Shown: positions 21,858-31,314, counted from the stretch's first letter. The stretch: DNA of 64,000 bases from Lederbergia citrea (GCF_018343525.1 NZ_JAGYPH010000002.1:1-64000); one strand, 5' to 3'. The notes: a model not told the origin generated them from the sequence alone. Program-made: numbers and translations.

Positions 21858-22619
21858 TTGGGGAAGATTATTTCCATAGCCAACCAAAAAGGAGGCGTCG
21901 GGAAAACGACCACCTCTGTTAATCTGGGGGCCTGCTTAGCACATATCGGAAAAAAAGTATTACTCATTGATACAGATCCCCAGGGAAATGCTACGAGCGG
22001 GGCAGGGATTGATAAAGGAGATGTCCACCAGTGTATTTATGATATCCTTGTAGATGATGTAGATATGAAGGACGTCATTAAGGGAACATCGGTGGAAAAT
22101 TTATATGTTGTCCCTGCAACGATACAACTAGCAGGTGCAGAAATAGAACTCGTACCGACCATTTCAAGAGAAGTGCGTTTAAAACGTGCAGTAGATCAAG
22201 TGAAAGATGAATTTGATTATATATTAATTGACTGTCCTCCGTCGCTCGGACTGCTGACACTTAATGCCTTAACCGCTTCCAACTCTGTGATCATACCTGT
22301 TCAATGTGAATATTATGCCTTGGAAGGTCTTAGCCAACTATTAAATACTGTTCGTCTCGTACAAAAGCATCTGAATCATGATTTAATGATTGAGGGTGTG
22401 CTGCTTACGATGTTAGATGCACGAACAAACCTTGGTATACAAGTCATTCAAGAAGTAAAGAAATACTTTCAAAATAAAGTATACCGAACAATTATACCGC
22501 GTAATATTCGACTCAGTGAGGCTCCAAGTCATGGTGAACCGATTATTGTTTATGATTCAAAGTCTCGAGGTGCAGAAGTATATTTAGATCTTGCAAAGGA
22601 AGTGGCTGAAGATGGCTAA
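21858..22619 (+). CDS. soj: Chromosome partitioning ATPase Soj (ParA)
   Basis: ParA-type ATPase, 253 aa from the preferred TTG at 21858 (MGKIISIANQ), equal to B. subtilis Soj. Deviant Walker A KGGVGKTTT, then DTDPQGNAT and DCPPSLGLLT. It works with Spo0J in origin segregation and, as monomer or dimer, modulates DnaA. GTG 21849 is an alternative start; GTAGGTGAG supports the TTG. It overlaps spo0J by 8 nt. Confidence 0.96.
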   Translation: MGKIISIANQKGGVGKTTTSVNLGACLAHIGKKVLLIDTDPQGNATSGAGIDKGDVHQCIYDILVDDVDMKDVIKGTSVENLYVVPATIQLAGAEIELVPTISREVRLKRAVDQVKDEFDYILIDCPPSLGLLTLNALTASNSVIIPVQCEYYALEGLSQLLNTVRLVQKHLNHDLMIEGVLLTMLDARTNLGIQVIQEVKKYFQNKVYRTIIPRNIRLSEAPSHGEPIIVYDSKSRGAEVYLDLAKEVAEDG

Positions 22620-23460
22620 AGGTCTCGGAAAAGGGATTAATGCTTTATTTGCAAATATGGATGTAAGTACAGATGAAACGGTGCGAGATATTGATTTGAG
22701 AGAAATCCAACCAAATCCGTATCAACCTCGAAAAGTGTTCACTGAAGAGGCGATTAATGAATTAAAAGAATCGATATTACAGCATGGTGTTTTACAGCCG
22801 ATTATCGTCAGGAAAAATATTAAAGGCTATGAGATTGTCGTAGGCGAGCGGCGCTTTAGGGCTTCAAAAGCGGCTAAGCTTACCAAGATTCCTGCAGTGA
22901 TTCGTGAATTGAATGATCAGCAAATGATGGAACTTGCAGTTCTTGAAAATCTTCAACGAGAAGATTTAACGCCAATAGAAGAAGCGGCTGCTTATCAAAC
23001 GCTCATGGACAGGCTCCATATTACCCAAGAAGAATTGGCGAAAAGATTAGGGAAGAGCCGCCCTCATATTGCCAACCATGTCCGGCTTTTATCTCTTCCC
23101 AAACACATTCAGCAATATATTACTGATGGAAAGTTAACAATGGGACATGGGCGAACGCTGTTAGGATTAAAGCGTAAAGAGAAAATTGAGACAATTGCCG
23201 AACAGACTCTAAAAGAAGGGTTAAATGTCCGGCAGCTTGAAAAACTCGTTCAGCAAATAAACGAAAATGTTCCACGTGAAACACAAAAACCTGCCCCTAA
23301 AAAAGACGTTTTTATTAGGGAAAGGGAAAATAGTTTACGGGAAAGGTTTGGAACGACCGTAACAATTAAGCAGACTAAGAAAAAAGGCAAAATTGAAATT
23401 GAGTTTTTATCTAATGATGATCTTGAAAGGATTTTGGAAATTCTAGATCAATCTAAATGA
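22612..23460 (+). CDS. spo0J: Chromosome partitioning protein Spo0J (ParB)
   Basis: 282 aa, same length as B. subtilis Spo0J. It binds parS, uses CTP to slide as a clamp, and loads SMC. GERRFRASK CTPase motif, ENLQREDLTPIEEA, helix-turn-helix (ELAKRLGKSRPHIANHVRLL), C-terminal dimerisation domain. ATG 22612 overlaps the soj stop. The gene contains a parS site. Confidence 0.97.
   Translation: MAKGLGKGINALFANMDVSTDETVRDIDLREIQPNPYQPRKVFTEEAINELKESILQHGVLQPIIVRKNIKGYEIVVGERRFRASKAAKLTKIPAVIRELNDQQMMELAVLENLQREDLTPIEEAAAYQTLMDRLHITQEELAKRLGKSRPHIANHVRLLSLPKHIQQYITDGKLTMGHGRTLLGLKRKEKIETIAEQTLKEGLNVRQLEKLVQQINENVPRETQKPAPKKDVFIRERENSLRERFGTTVTIKQTKKKGKIEIEFLSNDDLERILEILDQSK
23268..23283. other. 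parS centromere site in spo0J
   Basis: TGTTCCACGTGAAACA is a full match to the 16-bp ParB recognition palindrome (TGTTYCACGTGRAACA). A parS inside spo0J is also found in B. subtilis. Confidence 0.95.
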
Positions 23461-23467
23461 AGCTGAC

Positions 23468-23508
23468 CAGGCTCCTTCTATCGAAGTTAGAGAAGGGGCC
23501 TGATTTTT
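23468..23508 (+). terminator. Rho-independent terminator after spo0J
   Basis: Stem CAGGCTCCTTCT/AGAAGGGGCCTG with an 11-nt loop and a short T run. Confidence 0.8.
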
Positions 23509-23539
23509 ATAGGATACTTTAAAATAAACAGGTGAGTAT

Positions 23540-24256
23540 ATGGTGCTTCTAGGAACAATAGTCAACGGAATTTGTATCGTCATCGGAACGATGATTGGTA
23601 AGTTTCTTAATCGAATCCCGGAAAGAATGAAAACTACGGCAATGCATGGAATCGGTCTTGTAGTAATGGTTCTCGGATTGCAAATGGGCTTTAAAAGTGG
23701 AAATTTCTTAATCGTCATTCTGAGCATTGTGATCGGAGCAGTGCTTGGAGAATGGTGGGGACTTGAAGATAAGCTCAATTCTTTAGGATTATGGCTTGAA
23801 AAAAGAATTGGCACCTCTGGAAATGGGAGTATTGCCCAAGGATTTGTTACAGCGACTTTAATTTTTGTTATTGGGGCGATGGCGATCATTGGAGCACTGG
23901 ATAGTGGAATTAGAGGAGACCATCAAGTGCTTTATACAAAGGCAATTATTGACGGATTCACCGCCTTAATCTTAACAACTACCCTCGGGATCGGAGTTGT
24001 TTTTTCTGCTATTCCAGTCATTCTTTATCAAGGGGTGATTGCCCTGTTTGCAACACAAATCGACAAATTTCTTCCTGCTGAATTGATGGATATGTTTATA
24101 AAGGAAATGACAGCGACGGGTGGCATCATGATTTTTGCGATTGGTTTGAATTTAACGGGAATCACGAAAATAAGAGTGGCAAATTTATTGCCAGGTATTT
24201 TAGTTGTGGCCATCATTGTTTGTATTATTTATTTTTATCAACAATCGATCGTATAG
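23540..24256 (+). CDS. DUF554 family membrane protein
   Basis: 238 aa with about six to seven hydrophobic segments spread over the whole length. It begins LLGTIVNGICIVIGTMIGK and contains RIPERMK and the FVIGAMAIIGALDSG segment of the DUF554 (YdfK/YqgA) family. Function in the membrane is unknown; a transport-like role is possible. ATG 23540 follows AGGTGAGTAT. Lies after soj-spo0J with its own terminator and is convergent with yyaC. Confidence 0.85.
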   Translation: MVLLGTIVNGICIVIGTMIGKFLNRIPERMKTTAMHGIGLVVMVLGLQMGFKSGNFLIVILSIVIGAVLGEWWGLEDKLNSLGLWLEKRIGTSGNGSIAQGFVTATLIFVIGAMAIIGALDSGIRGDHQVLYTKAIIDGFTALILTTTLGIGVVFSAIPVILYQGVIALFATQIDKFLPAELMDMFIKEMTATGGIMIFAIGLNLTGITKIRVANLLPGILVVAIIVCIIYFYQQSIV

Positions 24257-24262
24257 GAACTT

Positions 24263-24300
24263 AAAAAGAAACAGTTCAATGAGGGACTGTTTCTTTTTTT
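24263..24300. terminator. Bidirectional terminator between DUF554 gene and yyaC
   Basis: Stem AAAGAAACAGTYC/GRACTGTTTCTTT with A and T runs on both sides serves the two convergent genes. Confidence 0.85.
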
Positions 24301-24304
24301 CTGT

Positions 24305-24916
24305 TTATTCAACGTTTCTTTCCTGGTTCATATCCCATTCTAGCTGTCTGAACATATGCTTTCTTGCATACATTTTGTCTGCTTCACTAATCCCCGCAGC
24401 AATTTGCTTTGCCATTTTCATGACAAGGTTAAGACGGGTGTTTTGCAGCACGAAAAATTCCATATAACCGCTCACATTGACTACACCGGTAATATGCATA
24501 TGACCAACTTCCGGCAACTCTTTTTTTACCCCAGCTCCAGGTTTAAGGGGACCAGAGTCAATTTTAACTACGCCGATATTTTTAAATTTACCAAGACATG
24601 CATCAATTCCAATCACATAAGGATCGGTGTGATTCTTGTATATGACATCTAACTTTTCATTTAAATTAACGGCATGAACGGGATCTTCCAATGTCCCATA
24701 TAAATGAAAACACTCTAATCCTGTTTCTTGAAGAAAAGTTCCTATAAGTGGACCGAGAGAATCTCCCGTTGATCGATCGGTTCCAATGCAAACGACAATA
24801 ATGGGCCGATGACTCCCGAGGGGGAGAAAATCGATCATACCGTTGGAAATTTTTTTAGTTGCAGCTAAATCATCATAATTCACTTTTACTTCCTCGTGTT
24901 CCTTCGGTGGCATCAT
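24305..24916 (-). CDS. yyaC: Spore protease-like protein YyaC (DUF1256)
   Basis: 203 aa. Contains VCIGTDRSTGDSLGPLIG and GIDACLGK, the conserved blocks of the YyaC/DUF1256 family, which is related in fold to germination protease GPR and hydrogenase-maturation-type peptidases. It is restricted to spore formers and lies beside soj/spo0J in Bacillus. ATG 24916 follows GGAGAGGAGCG. Activity is unproven. Confidence 0.88.
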   Translation of the reverse strand: MMPPKEHEEVKVNYDDLAATKKISNGMIDFLPLGSHRPIIVVCIGTDRSTGDSLGPLIGTFLQETGLECFHLYGTLEDPVHAVNLNEKLDVIYKNHTDPYVIGIDACLGKFKNIGVVKIDSGPLKPGAGVKKELPEVGHMHITGVVNVSGYMEFFVLQNTRLNLVMKMAKQIAAGISEADKMYARKHMFRQLEWDMNQERNVE

Positions 24917-25090
24917 TATTGTCGCTCCTCTCCATATTCCTTACCATTATACGGAGAAATTTTTCTTTCTATACGTAGGAAAAACACTTGAGTATAGGGA
25001 AAATAGAGCTTTTCCTATCAAAATAAGCTTAAAATTGATAAAATAGAAAAATATAATGCCATCTTGAGCAAGGGAAGTAGGTGGAAATCT

Positions 25091-25954
25091 TTGAATCAAC
25101 AACTAGAAGAACTTGAAGGAAAAACAATCGTTATTAAAGACAAACTGTTTAATCAAGAAATGTGGATGGGTTTTGGTTTTATAGCAATTAAAATTATTTT
25201 AATTCTTATAGTGGCTGCTTTAGTTATTCGTATTGGACGAGCAGCAATCGGAAATATGCTAAAGATTAAAACAAGGACACCATTGAGAATTTCTGAAAGA
25301 CGAGAAGCCACACTCGTAAAACTTTTACAAAATATATTAACCTATGTGGTTTATTTCATTAGTTTCATTACGATCCTTTCGGCATTGACTATTGACATAA
25401 CCGGTCTTATTGCCGGTGCGGGAATTTTAGGGGTTGCGATTGGGTTTGGAGCACAAAATCTTGTCAAAGATGTAATAGCGGGTTTTTTCATCATCTTTGA
25501 GGATCAGTTTTCAGTTGGTGATGAAGTAAGGATTAATAGCTTTGAAGGGAATGTGCAGGAAATTGGCCTGAGGACAACCAAGGTCCTAAATTGGACGGGG
25601 GAATTATATATTGTTCCAAATGGCAGTATTACGGAAGTGACTAATTTTTCTATATATAATAGCACCGCTGTCGTAGATTTTAATATTAGCTACGAAGGTG
25701 ATTTGAACGAAGTTGTGAGTATGATAGAACGGCTTTTAGCAAGAATGCCCGACAAGTATAGTGAAATTGTTGGAATTCCGAAGTTGCTTGGAATAGAACA
25801 GTTCGAAGGGACCGAGATTGTATTACGGGTGACGGCAGAAACCATTCCATCTAAAAATTGGTATATTGCCCGCAAGCTTCGAAAAGAATTGAAATTAGCC
25901 ATTGATGCATTTCAACTGGAAATGAAAAACGGACAAGATTATCAGGAGGGATGA
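25091..25954 (+). CDS. Small-conductance mechanosensitive channel (MscS family)
   Basis: About 287 aa. Three transmembrane segments (N-terminal GFIAIKIILILIVAALV; YVVYFISFITILSAL; the pore helix IAGAGILGVAIGFGAQNLVKD with the Gly/Ala packing pattern of MscS TM3), then the beta domain (FEDQFSVGDEV, VPNGSITEVTNFS). It releases osmolytes on hypo-osmotic shock. The frame opens at TTG 25064, but TTG 25091 has GTAGGTGG in front. The DUF951 gene overlaps or abuts the stop. Confidence 0.92.
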   Translation: MNQQLEELEGKTIVIKDKLFNQEMWMGFGFIAIKIILILIVAALVIRIGRAAIGNMLKIKTRTPLRISERREATLVKLLQNILTYVVYFISFITILSALTIDITGLIAGAGILGVAIGFGAQNLVKDVIAGFFIIFEDQFSVGDEVRINSFEGNVQEIGLRTTKVLNWTGELYIVPNGSITEVTNFSIYNSTAVVDFNISYEGDLNEVVSMIERLLARMPDKYSEIVGIPKLLGIEQFEGTEIVLRVTAETIPSKNWYIARKLRKELKLAIDAFQLEMKNGQDYQEG

Positions 25955-25956
25955 GA

Positions 25957-26154
25957 ATGGAGCAAAAAGAATTCCATCTTCATGATGTGGTTGAGATGAA
26001 AAAACCCCATCCGTGTGGGACAAATCGCTGGAAAATCATTCGTATGGGTATGGATATCCGGATTAAATGCGAAGGCTGCAACCACAGTGTTATGTTGCCG
26101 CGTCGAGAATTTTCAAGGAAAATTAAAAAAATTCTACATAAACACGAGGAATAG
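25957..26154 (+). CDS. DUF951 family protein
   Basis: 65-66 residues, small and basic, with the family block VVEMKKPHPCGTNRW and a CxxC (CEGC) that may bind zinc with the earlier Cys. ATG 25957 (MEQKEF) sits 6 nt after AGGAGGG; ATG 25951 overlaps the mscS stop. In B. subtilis the equivalent (yyzM) is also next to ychF. Function unknown. Confidence 0.9.
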   Translation: MEQKEFHLHDVVEMKKPHPCGTNRWKIIRMGMDIRIKCEGCNHSVMLPRREFSRKIKKILHKHEE

Positions 26155-26165
26155 ACTCACCACTT

Positions 26166-26201
26166 ACACTGGCGTTGCACGTATCGTGTCAACGCCGGTG
26201 T
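26166..26201. terminator. Long GC-rich dyad between DUF951 gene and ychF
   Basis: Stem ACACTGGCGTTG/CAACGCCGGTGT (one G-U pair) with a 12-nt loop. There is no proper T run, so it may be a weak terminator or a 3'-end stabiliser. Confidence 0.4.
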
Positions 26202-26312
26202 TCTGTTTACTGTTGTAATTTTCATACATACTAACTATAATTGTGAAAGGATTATCAGGTGGCAATTAGATCATGAATGCTCGATGATAACCACAGAAGA
26301 GGAGTGACCAAG

Positions 26313-27413
26313 ATGGCTCTTACAGCAGGAATCGTTGGATTGCCAAACGTAGGTAAATCAACATTATTTAATGCAATTACCAAAGCGGGGGCAGAAGCTG
26401 CCAACTATCCGTTTTGTACAATAGATCCAAACGTAGGAATCGTAGAGGTTCCAGATCACCGGCTGCATAAATTAACAGAACTCGTTAAGCCGAAAAAAAC
26501 AGTACCGACTGCATTTGAATTTACGGATATAGCGGGAATTGTTAAGGGAGCGAGTAAAGGAGAAGGACTAGGGAATAAATTCCTTTCTCACATTCGCCAA
26601 GTTGATGCGATTTGTCATGTTGTGCGCTGCTTTGCCGATGATGATATCACGCATGTATCAGGGAAAGTAAATCCGATCGATGATATCGAAACAATCAATC
26701 TTGAGCTCATACTTGCAGACCTTGAATCAATTGAGAGACGGATTGAACGAATAGGGAAAATGGCGAGACAAAAAGATAAAGAATCTATGTACGAATTCGA
26801 AGTACTGTCAAAGCTGAAAGAAGCATTTGAAGCAGACAAGCCAGCGCGGACAGTGGAATTCACTGAAGAACAGGAAAAACTAGTAAAAGGTCTTCACCTG
26901 TTAACAAGTAAGCCTGTTTTATATGTAGCAAACGTCGGTGAAGATGATATTGCTGATCCATCTGAAAATGAATACGTTCAACAAGTGCGCGAATTTGCAG
27001 CGAATGAAGAGGCTGAGGTCATTGTTGTATGCGCTAAAATTGAGGAAGAAATTGCTGAACTTGATGACGATGAAAAGGCAATGTTCCTTGATGAACTTGG
27101 GATAGAGGAATCAGGACTGGATCAGTTGATCCGTGCAGCATATAATCTTCTCGGCCTTGCAACGTATTTTACAGCCGGCGTTCAAGAAGTTCGTGCATGG
27201 ACATTCAAACAAGGAATGAAGGCACCGCAATGCGCTGGAATTATCCATACAGACTTCGAAAAAGGATTTATCCGGGCAGAGACGGTTTCCTATGATGACT
27301 TGCTCGCAGGCGGCTCAATGAGTGCTGCACGCGAAGCAGGAAGAGTCAGACTCGAAGGAAAAGAATACTTGGTAAAAGACGGAGACGTCATTCATTTTCG
27401 CTTTAACGTATAA
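26313..27413 (+). CDS. ychF: Redox/ribosome-associated ATPase YchF
   Basis: 366 aa, equal to B. subtilis YyaF. Obg-family NTPase with P-loop GLPNVGKST, DIAGIVKGAS, a changed G4 motif that favours ATP, a coiled-coil insert and the C-terminal TGS domain (RAWTFKQGMKAPQCAG). The frame is open from 26277, but ATG 26313 (MALTAGIVG) follows GAGGAG. It has a terminator directly after. Confidence 0.97.
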   Translation: MALTAGIVGLPNVGKSTLFNAITKAGAEAANYPFCTIDPNVGIVEVPDHRLHKLTELVKPKKTVPTAFEFTDIAGIVKGASKGEGLGNKFLSHIRQVDAICHVVRCFADDDITHVSGKVNPIDDIETINLELILADLESIERRIERIGKMARQKDKESMYEFEVLSKLKEAFEADKPARTVEFTEEQEKLVKGLHLLTSKPVLYVANVGEDDIADPSENEYVQQVREFAANEEAEVIVVCAKIEEEIAELDDDEKAMFLDELGIEESGLDQLIRAAYNLLGLATYFTAGVQEVRAWTFKQGMKAPQCAGIIHTDFEKGFIRAETVSYDDLLAGGSMSAAREAGRVRLEGKEYLVKDGDVIHFRFNV

Positions 27414-27430
27414 ATATTATAAAAAAAATT

Positions 27431-27465
27431 CGGTCACCAATTACTTTTATGGTGACCGTTTTTTT
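27431..27465 (+). terminator. Rho-independent terminator after ychF
   Basis: Perfect stem CGGTCACCA/TGGTGACCG followed by seven T. Confidence 0.9.
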
Positions 27466-27490
27466 ATTTTGGGAAAAAATCCTAAACCAT

Positions 27491-27856
27491 GGTGCGTTTA
27501 AGAGGACAGAGTTTAGTGCGATTGTACGAACCGAGTCCCCTTGGAGTGTTTAAGAGGACAGATTTTAATGAAAATGGCCCACCCCAGTCCCCTTGGAGCG
27601 TTTAAGAGGACAAAGTTTAGTGAAAATAGCCCACCCCAGTCTCCTTGGAGCGTTTAAGGGGACAGCGCTCAGTGAGATTGTCCGAACCGAGTCCCCTTGG
27701 AGCGTTTAAGGGGACAGAGTTTAATGAAAATGGCCCACCCGAGTCTCCTTGGAGTGTTTAAGCGGACAGATTTTAGTGAAATTGTCCGAACGAGTCTCCT
27801 TGGAGCGTTTAAGGGGACAGAGTTTAGTGAAAAAGCTCTATCCCAGTCCCCATGAA
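27491..27856. repeat. Seven-unit tandem array of 52-bp hairpin repeats
   Basis: The block GTTTAAG recurs at 27496, 27548, 27600, 27652, 27704, 27756 and 27807 (steps of 52, once 51). Most units place GTCCCCTT and AAGGGGAC around a 9-nt loop, so the array is a string of hairpins. The linker alternates between an ATTGTNCGAACC type and an AAATGGCCCACC type. Non-coding in both directions; no Shine-Dalgarno. About 130 bp of featureless DNA follow before the thiolase gene. Confidence 0.9.
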
Positions 27857-27986
27857 CCACCTCCGATCCGCAAATAGAACAATAGCAAACACTGTTTACG
27901 AACCAATTTCTTAGAATCCCATAAGAAGGAAAAAAGAACTGCAAGCTAGAAACATATATGTAATAAGAATGAGAAAGGAGATAAAC

Positions 27987-29123
27987 ATGCGAGATGTTGT
28001 CATCATTGAAGCGGTGAGAACGCCAATTGGCAGAAGAAATGGGGCTTTAAGCAATTTTCGGCCAGATGAGCTGCTTGCTTTAGTTTTGAAGGAAGTTGTC
28101 AAAAGAGCGGGTGTGGATCCTGCCATGATTGAAGATGTCATTGCTGGCTGTGTCACGCAAGTAAGTGAACAGGCAGGGGATATCGCTAGAATTGCTTCAC
28201 TAATTGCTGGATTTCCAATGGAAGTGCCTGGTGTCACCCTCGACAGACAGTGTGGATCAAGTCAACAGGCAGTGCATTTCGCCTCTCAAGCCATCCTAAG
28301 TGGTGACATGGATGCGGTCATTGCTTGCGGGGTGGAAAGCATGTCACGTGTACCGATGTTTTCTAACGTACAAGGAGTTAAGCATAGTCCTTTATTAACT
28401 GACCAATATGAAATCATTAATCAAGGATTATCAGCGGAAAGAATTGCAGACAAGTGGGGATTTACAAGGGAAGAGCTTGACCAATTTTCTCTAAGGAGCC
28501 ATGAAAAGGCCATTGCTGCCATGAAAGCAGGTCGATTTGAAAAAGAAATTATGCCATTTGTCGTTGGAAATTCCACCATAGAAAGAGATGAGGGTCCAAG
28601 AGAAAATACATCTATGGAAAAACTCGCTGGGTTAGAACCGCCTTTTTTAAAAAATGGCAAAGTCACTGCGGGGAATGCGAGTCAAATCAGTGATGGAGCT
28701 TCAGCCATTTTACTTATGTCGAGAGAGAAAGCGGAAGAACTTGGTTTAAAGCCGCGATTTCGGGTTGTAGCTAGATCTGTTGTCGGATCCGATCCTACTT
28801 TCATGCTGACAGGGCCAGTTCCTGCTACAGAAAAGGTCCTGAAAAAAGCTGGTATGGAGCTATCTGATATTGATTTATTCGAGGTGAATGAAGCATTTGC
28901 TTCCGTACCGCTTTACTGGTTAAAAGAAACAAGGGTCGACCCCGAAAAATTGAATGTGAATGGTGGAGCGATTGCACTTGGACATCCACTTGGGGCGAGC
29001 GGGGCTCGAGTCATGACGACACTTCTCTATGAATTGGAACGCTCCGGCAAGCGATTTGGGCTACAAGCTATTTGTGAAGGATTCGGGATGGCCAATGCCA
29101 CAATTATAGAACGACTGGACTAA
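27987..29123 (+). CDS. Acetyl-CoA acetyltransferase (thiolase)
   Basis: 378 aa. Thiolase fold with nucleophile Cys89 in LDRQCGSSQQ, His333 in GHPLGASGAR and the second Cys363 in CEGFGMAN. Cleaves 3-ketoacyl-CoA or condenses acetyl-CoA. The neighbouring acyl-CoA ligase points to a fatty-acid or similar CoA-ester degradation pair. ATG 27987 follows AAAGGAG; the upstream ATG at 27969 overlaps that ribosome-binding site and is less likely. Exact substrate not readable from sequence. Confidence 0.93.
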   Translation: MRDVVIIEAVRTPIGRRNGALSNFRPDELLALVLKEVVKRAGVDPAMIEDVIAGCVTQVSEQAGDIARIASLIAGFPMEVPGVTLDRQCGSSQQAVHFASQAILSGDMDAVIACGVESMSRVPMFSNVQGVKHSPLLTDQYEIINQGLSAERIADKWGFTREELDQFSLRSHEKAIAAMKAGRFEKEIMPFVVGNSTIERDEGPRENTSMEKLAGLEPPFLKNGKVTAGNASQISDGASAILLMSREKAEELGLKPRFRVVARSVVGSDPTFMLTGPVPATEKVLKKAGMELSDIDLFEVNEAFASVPLYWLKETRVDPEKLNVNGGAIALGHPLGASGARVMTTLLYELERSGKRFGLQAICEGFGMANATIIERLD

Positions 29124-29166
29124 TGGCTGGGTGAATGCAGGCCATATAAATTAGAGGGGGATTGTC

Positions 29167-30717
29167 ATGGGTCCATCATTAAGAGATGTTTTTGAACAGA
29201 CTGTAGCTAAATTTCCGCATAAAGAAGGATTGGTTGACCGACGGCTTGGGAAAAGCTGGTCGTATGGCCAATGGGATGCTGAAGTTAATAAGCTGGCCAA
29301 TGCATTTTTGCTTGCGGGAGTTCAAAAGGGAGATCGGATTTCCACCGTTCTTTTCAATACAGCCGAGTTTGCTACGGCACTTTTTGCATGCATGAAAATA
29401 GGTGCTGTTTTTAATCCGATTAATTTTCGATTGATGGGTAAGGAAATTGAGTTTATTTTACAAGACGCGGCACCGAAAATCGTATTGATCGAAAATGCAA
29501 CATGTGGAGCGGTCGCAAAGGCAGCCGCCAGTCTTTCAGAAGTGGAATTTTGGTGTATTGATGAATGCAGCGAACCATTTGCGCAAGATTATTATGAGCA
29601 GCTTTCAGGAATTTCCGAAGAACGGCCTGAATGCGAACTCCATGAAAATGATCTCTATGCTGTGATGTACACATCAGGAACGACGGGTGTACCTAAAGGT
29701 GTTCTTCATACTCACCGAGATATGGTGGATCAAAGTTTGATTATGGCAGCGGCCATGCGTGTCACAAAGCAAGAACGAGGTTTGAGTGTGGGTCCAATGT
29801 TCCACTGTGCTGAGCTTCATTGTGCCTTTTTGCCACGTCTTCATATGGGAGGCACAAATGTTATCATGCATCACTTTGACGCTAAGGAACTGATTGCGAC
29901 CATTCAAGAAGAAAAAATCACCACATTCTTTGCTGCACCGACAATGTGGAATATGATGCTGCGAGAAGATTTAGAGAATGTTGATTTATCTACGCTTCGC
30001 CACGGGTTATACGGTGGTGCTCCGATGGCACCGGCTCTTGTAAAGGAGCTGCACGAAACGCTGAAGATTGAATTATTCCAAGCATACGGGATGACTGAAA
30101 TGGGACCGGCAATTGCTGTGTTATTTGAAGATGAACAGCTTTCCAAAGCGGGGTCGGCGGGGAAGGCCTTGATTAATCATGATATCCGCGTTGTTAGAAC
30201 GAAAGAGGATCTGCCTTCAGAGCCAGATGAGATTTGTGGACCTGGAGAACTTGGAGAAATTATTGTCCGAGGCCCCAGCATGATGAAAGGCTATTTCAAC
30301 AGACCTGAAGCTTCGGATGAGGCTTTATATAAAGGTTGGTATCACTCCGGGGATATTGGCTATATGGACGAAGAAGGCTATCTATGGGTAAGTGATCGGG
30401 TGAAAGATATGATTATTTCCGGAGGGGAAAATATATACTCTCGTGAAGTAGAGGATGTTTTATTTGACCATCCGGGTGTGTTAGATGTCGCAGTTGTCGG
30501 TCAACCCGACCCGGTATGGGGTGAAACCGTGATTGCTTTTATTGTAAAAAAAGATCAGACAGTGACGGCAGAGGAACTTGATTCTTTCTGTAAAGACAAT
30601 GATCGGCTTGCCCGTTACAAGCGGCCCCGTCGCTATGAATTTGTCAGCGAATTACCAAGAAATGCGAGCGGGAAATTGCAGAAGTTTTTACTGCGAGAGG
30701 AAATAAAAAGCGAGTGA
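29167..30717 (+). CDS. Acyl-CoA synthetase (AMP-forming)
   Basis: 516 aa ANL-superfamily ligase. ATP/AMP-binding motif YTSGTTGVPKG (near 168-178), GMTEMGP, the YHSGDIGYMDEEGY hinge region, and C-terminal NASGKLQKF with the catalytic Lys. It activates a carboxylic acid to its CoA thioester through an acyl-adenylate. ATG 29167 with AGAGGGGG upstream. 43 bp after the thiolase gene, likely one operon. Chain length unknown. Confidence 0.93.
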   Translation: MGPSLRDVFEQTVAKFPHKEGLVDRRLGKSWSYGQWDAEVNKLANAFLLAGVQKGDRISTVLFNTAEFATALFACMKIGAVFNPINFRLMGKEIEFILQDAAPKIVLIENATCGAVAKAAASLSEVEFWCIDECSEPFAQDYYEQLSGISEERPECELHENDLYAVMYTSGTTGVPKGVLHTHRDMVDQSLIMAAAMRVTKQERGLSVGPMFHCAELHCAFLPRLHMGGTNVIMHHFDAKELIATIQEEKITTFFAAPTMWNMMLREDLENVDLSTLRHGLYGGAPMAPALVKELHETLKIELFQAYGMTEMGPAIAVLFEDEQLSKAGSAGKALINHDIRVVRTKEDLPSEPDEICGPGELGEIIVRGPSMMKGYFNRPEASDEALYKGWYHSGDIGYMDEEGYLWVSDRVKDMIISGGENIYSREVEDVLFDHPGVLDVAVVGQPDPVWGETVIAFIVKKDQTVTAEELDSFCKDNDRLARYKRPRRYEFVSELPRNASGKLQKFLLREEIKSE

Positions 30718-30841
30718 ATTGCAGGTAAATCGAGGAGAATATTAACTCTTATTAAAATTGGTATTTTTTACATGTCATAAACATCGTCTTTCTTCAAAAA
30801 ATAAACTTGTTTCATGAACTATGAAGAAAGAGGTGTACTAC

Positions 30842-31189
30842 TTGAAAACATTGCGACGAATTGCGTTAGCCTTAATTATTATTGGTGCAATTAACTGGGG
30901 GTTAGTCGGATTATTTCGATACGATTTAGTCGGATCAATCTTCGGGGGGACAGATTCCGGATTTGCTAGGTTTATTTTTACATTAGTAGGCATTAGCGGA
31001 ATCATTTGCCTCGGGTTATTGTTTAATCCTGAAACGGCAGATGTGCCTGAGAGGAAGAAAAGCAGAGGAGTAGCGAACACAAGTTACGCTACAGAATTTG
31101 CGGAAGAGCCCGACCTTGACAGGTTATATAATCCTTCTAGGGAAGCATTTGAAGAACAGGATGAAGAAGATCCAAATTCATCGAAATAA
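30842..31189 (+). CDS. DUF378 family membrane protein
   Basis: About 115 aa. The first 65 residues are the DUF378 module with two hydrophobic segments (LALIIIGAINWGLVGLF; FIFTLVGISGIICLGLLF); the C-terminus is an acidic, soluble tail longer than in YuzA-type proteins. TTG 30842 follows AGAGGTG and matches the usual MKTLRRIAL start; ATG 30821 is an alternative. Function unknown. Confidence 0.82.
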   Translation: MKTLRRIALALIIIGAINWGLVGLFRYDLVGSIFGGTDSGFARFIFTLVGISGIICLGLLFNPETADVPERKKSRGVANTSYATEFAEEPDLDRLYNPSREAFEEQDEEDPNSSK

Positions 31190-31191
31190 AC

Positions 31192-31231
31192 AAAATCCGA
31201 CGAGAATGAAAATTCTTCGTCGGATTTTTTT
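31192..31231 (+). terminator. Rho-independent terminator after the DUF378 gene
   Basis: Stem AAAATCCGACGA/TCGTCGGATTTT ending in a run of T. Confidence 0.88.
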
Positions 31232-31258
31232 GTTCATTCAAGAGTTATGGTCATTGCA

Positions 31259-31287
31259 TTGCATAAAGGAGACTCTTGTGTTATACT
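31259..31287 (+). promoter_or_regulatory. Probable promoter of rpsF-ssb-rpsR
   Basis: Extended -10 TGTTATACT (TATACT at 31282-31287) with a weak -35 TTGCAT 17 nt upstream. Confidence 0.55.
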
Positions 31288-31314
31288 TACTCATTGTGAG
31301 TAATGAAAATTGCT

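Noticed and set aside
27669..27944. 91-residue minus-strand frame
   Set aside because: Lies in the 52-bp hairpin array; repetitive, no start signal.
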